DNA of 64,000 bases, from NCBI GenBank assembly GCA_963082975.1, contig OY720349.1, positions 60,820,501-60,884,500 on the forward strand, read 5' to 3'. Made by a program: the position numbers and the translations under genes. Under the pieces are notes generated by a model that was not told the origin of the DNA, ran no database searches, and worked only from the letters and a program-made list of their open reading frames with translations. This document shows positions 63,901 through 64,000 of this stretch, one piece after another. Numbering within the stretch: position 1 is the stretch's first letter; the number at the start of each line of letters is the position of its first letter. This DNA comes from Labia minor. Taxonomy: Eukaryota; Arthropoda; Insecta; Dermaptera; Spongiphoridae.

Positions 63901-64000
63901 TAATTCTTGATTAGGACCATAAATGGAAGAGAATGATATATAATAAATAAATTTTACATTTTTATTTAAAAAAGTAGCTTTAAGAGTGAATTAATATGAG
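60907..64000. repeat. Right end: diverged, less ordered monomers
   Basis: About 19 monomers with mixed features and many private changes. TGCCTG or TGCGTG joined to ATTACAAATTGAGG and GATATCGAT is the dominant new form (from about 61264, 61903, 62063, 63503 and 63663), with ends GATTAGAACCAG, GATTAGATTCAG or GATTAGAACGAG and GAAGAGACTG. Two successive m8 monomers share GAATTTATATGAG (about 63028 and 63188). Other singletons: AATATATAAATTTT (about 61862), AATTAAAAAGAG (61112), ATGGAAAAAATTATG (62268), ATTACTGAAAA (63704), AAATTAATTTT (63467), CTTTAAGAG (63979). No unique flanking sequence is reached. No gene is seen. Confidence 0.87.

Larger units (their letters stand above)
1..64000. repeat. 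Satellite DNA array, 160 bp monomer, about 400 copies
   Basis: Seen directly: the motif AAAAAAGTAGCTTT recurs every 160 bp from one end of the window to the other, always on the + strand, for example at 8671, 8831 and 8991. The monomer holds a conserved core of about 60 bp and a variable remainder with about 13 recurrent classes (m1-m13, defined in the summary). Hand counts give 35 G+C in an m4 monomer and 29 in an m10 monomer, so about 18-22% GC. Because 160 is not a multiple of 3, any stop codon in a monomer reaches all three frames within three monomers, so long reading frames cannot exist in regular parts of the array. Known of the family: nucleosome-scale satellites of 150-180 bp are typical of eukaryotic centromeres and heterochromatin. 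Inference: this is such a block. I recognise no named satellite family and cannot assign a species. Confidence 0.99.

Noticed and set aside
1..64000. CRISPR-like array (conserved segments between variable ones)
   Set aside because: The conserved part is about 60 bp and the variable parts fall into about 13 recurring classes and are not unique spacers. There is no leader and no cas gene, and the period is a steady 160 bp.
60907..64000. An array edge, transposon end or telomere at the right side
   Set aside because: Monomers become more diverse but continue at 160 bp to the last base. No telomere-like short repeat, terminal inverted repeat or unique DNA is visible.
1..64000. Assignment to a named species or known satellite family
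   Set aside because: I recognise no published consensus and there is no gene to anchor taxonomy. Only a database search with the 160 bp consensus could decide this.

Overview
The whole 64 kb window is one head-to-tail satellite DNA array. About 400 copies of an AT-rich monomer (about 18-22% GC by hand count of two monomers) follow one another with a unit length of exactly 160 bp over most of the window. Every copy I read is in the same orientation. I see no protein-coding gene, tRNA, rRNA, transposon or unique sequence. This points to eukaryotic nuclear heterochromatin (centromeric, pericentromeric, subtelomeric or a B/sex-chromosome block) from a long-read assembly. I cannot name the species: no gene or known satellite family is recognisable to me. 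CpG is not depleted, which fits a genome without heavy CpG methylation, but this is only inference.

Each monomer has a nearly invariant core of about 60 bp (TATA-like stretch, AATAAA hexamers, an A5G-TAG-CT5 dyad) and a variable remainder of about 100 bp that falls into about 13 recurrent classes, called m1-m13 here. m1: CTGG with CGATG and GATATCGAT, ending GGACCACAA. m2: CTGTTTTTTT. m3: CTGTTATTTT. m4: CTGG with CTATG and AATGATAAAA, usually ending GATTCGGACCAG. m5: CTTTATGAG with ATTATGAAATC. m6: TGTGTG with TTTCAAATTGAGG and ATTATCATATC. m7: TGCGTG or TGTGTG with GATATAGAT, followed by GAAGCGAATGATG. m8: CTACG with AAAAAAATTATGATATCG. m9: TTTCCTACG with AATGTGATATCG, ending GGACGAG. m10: GTGAAAAAATATTAC with CGATG and ATTATCATATC, ending GGACAAG. 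m11: as m10 but CGCTG and GGACCAG. m12: m1-like but ending AGAACCAAAAATGG (m12a has GAATTTATTCG, m12b has GAATTAATTCG). m13: GTATCTTTTTGCTTGAAAG. Monomer limits below are cut at the AATAAATTTT of the core.

Layout: 1-4950 is an indel-rich part with 15- to 18-monomer repeats. 4951-12163 is a regular part with a 9-monomer unit. 12164-19980 has 26- and 29-monomer repeats and the first 5-monomer cassettes. 19981-30200 and 30201-40420 are two almost identical tandem copies of a 10,220 bp block of 64 monomers. 40421-55939 is a patchwork of repeated segments (offsets of 22, 26, 53-55 and 61 monomers). 55940-60906 is an 8-monomer higher-order repeat of about 1280 bp. 60907-64000 drifts into different monomer subtypes and looks like the approach to an array edge, although the window stops before any edge.

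The interest lies in the record of how the array grew: block duplication, cassette expansion, unequal crossover that fused two neighbouring monomers into one, a 20 bp microhomology deletion carried along by later duplications, and homopolymer indels confined to the left end (mostly losses) and to about 56.8-60 kb (mostly gains). No protein-based system is present.
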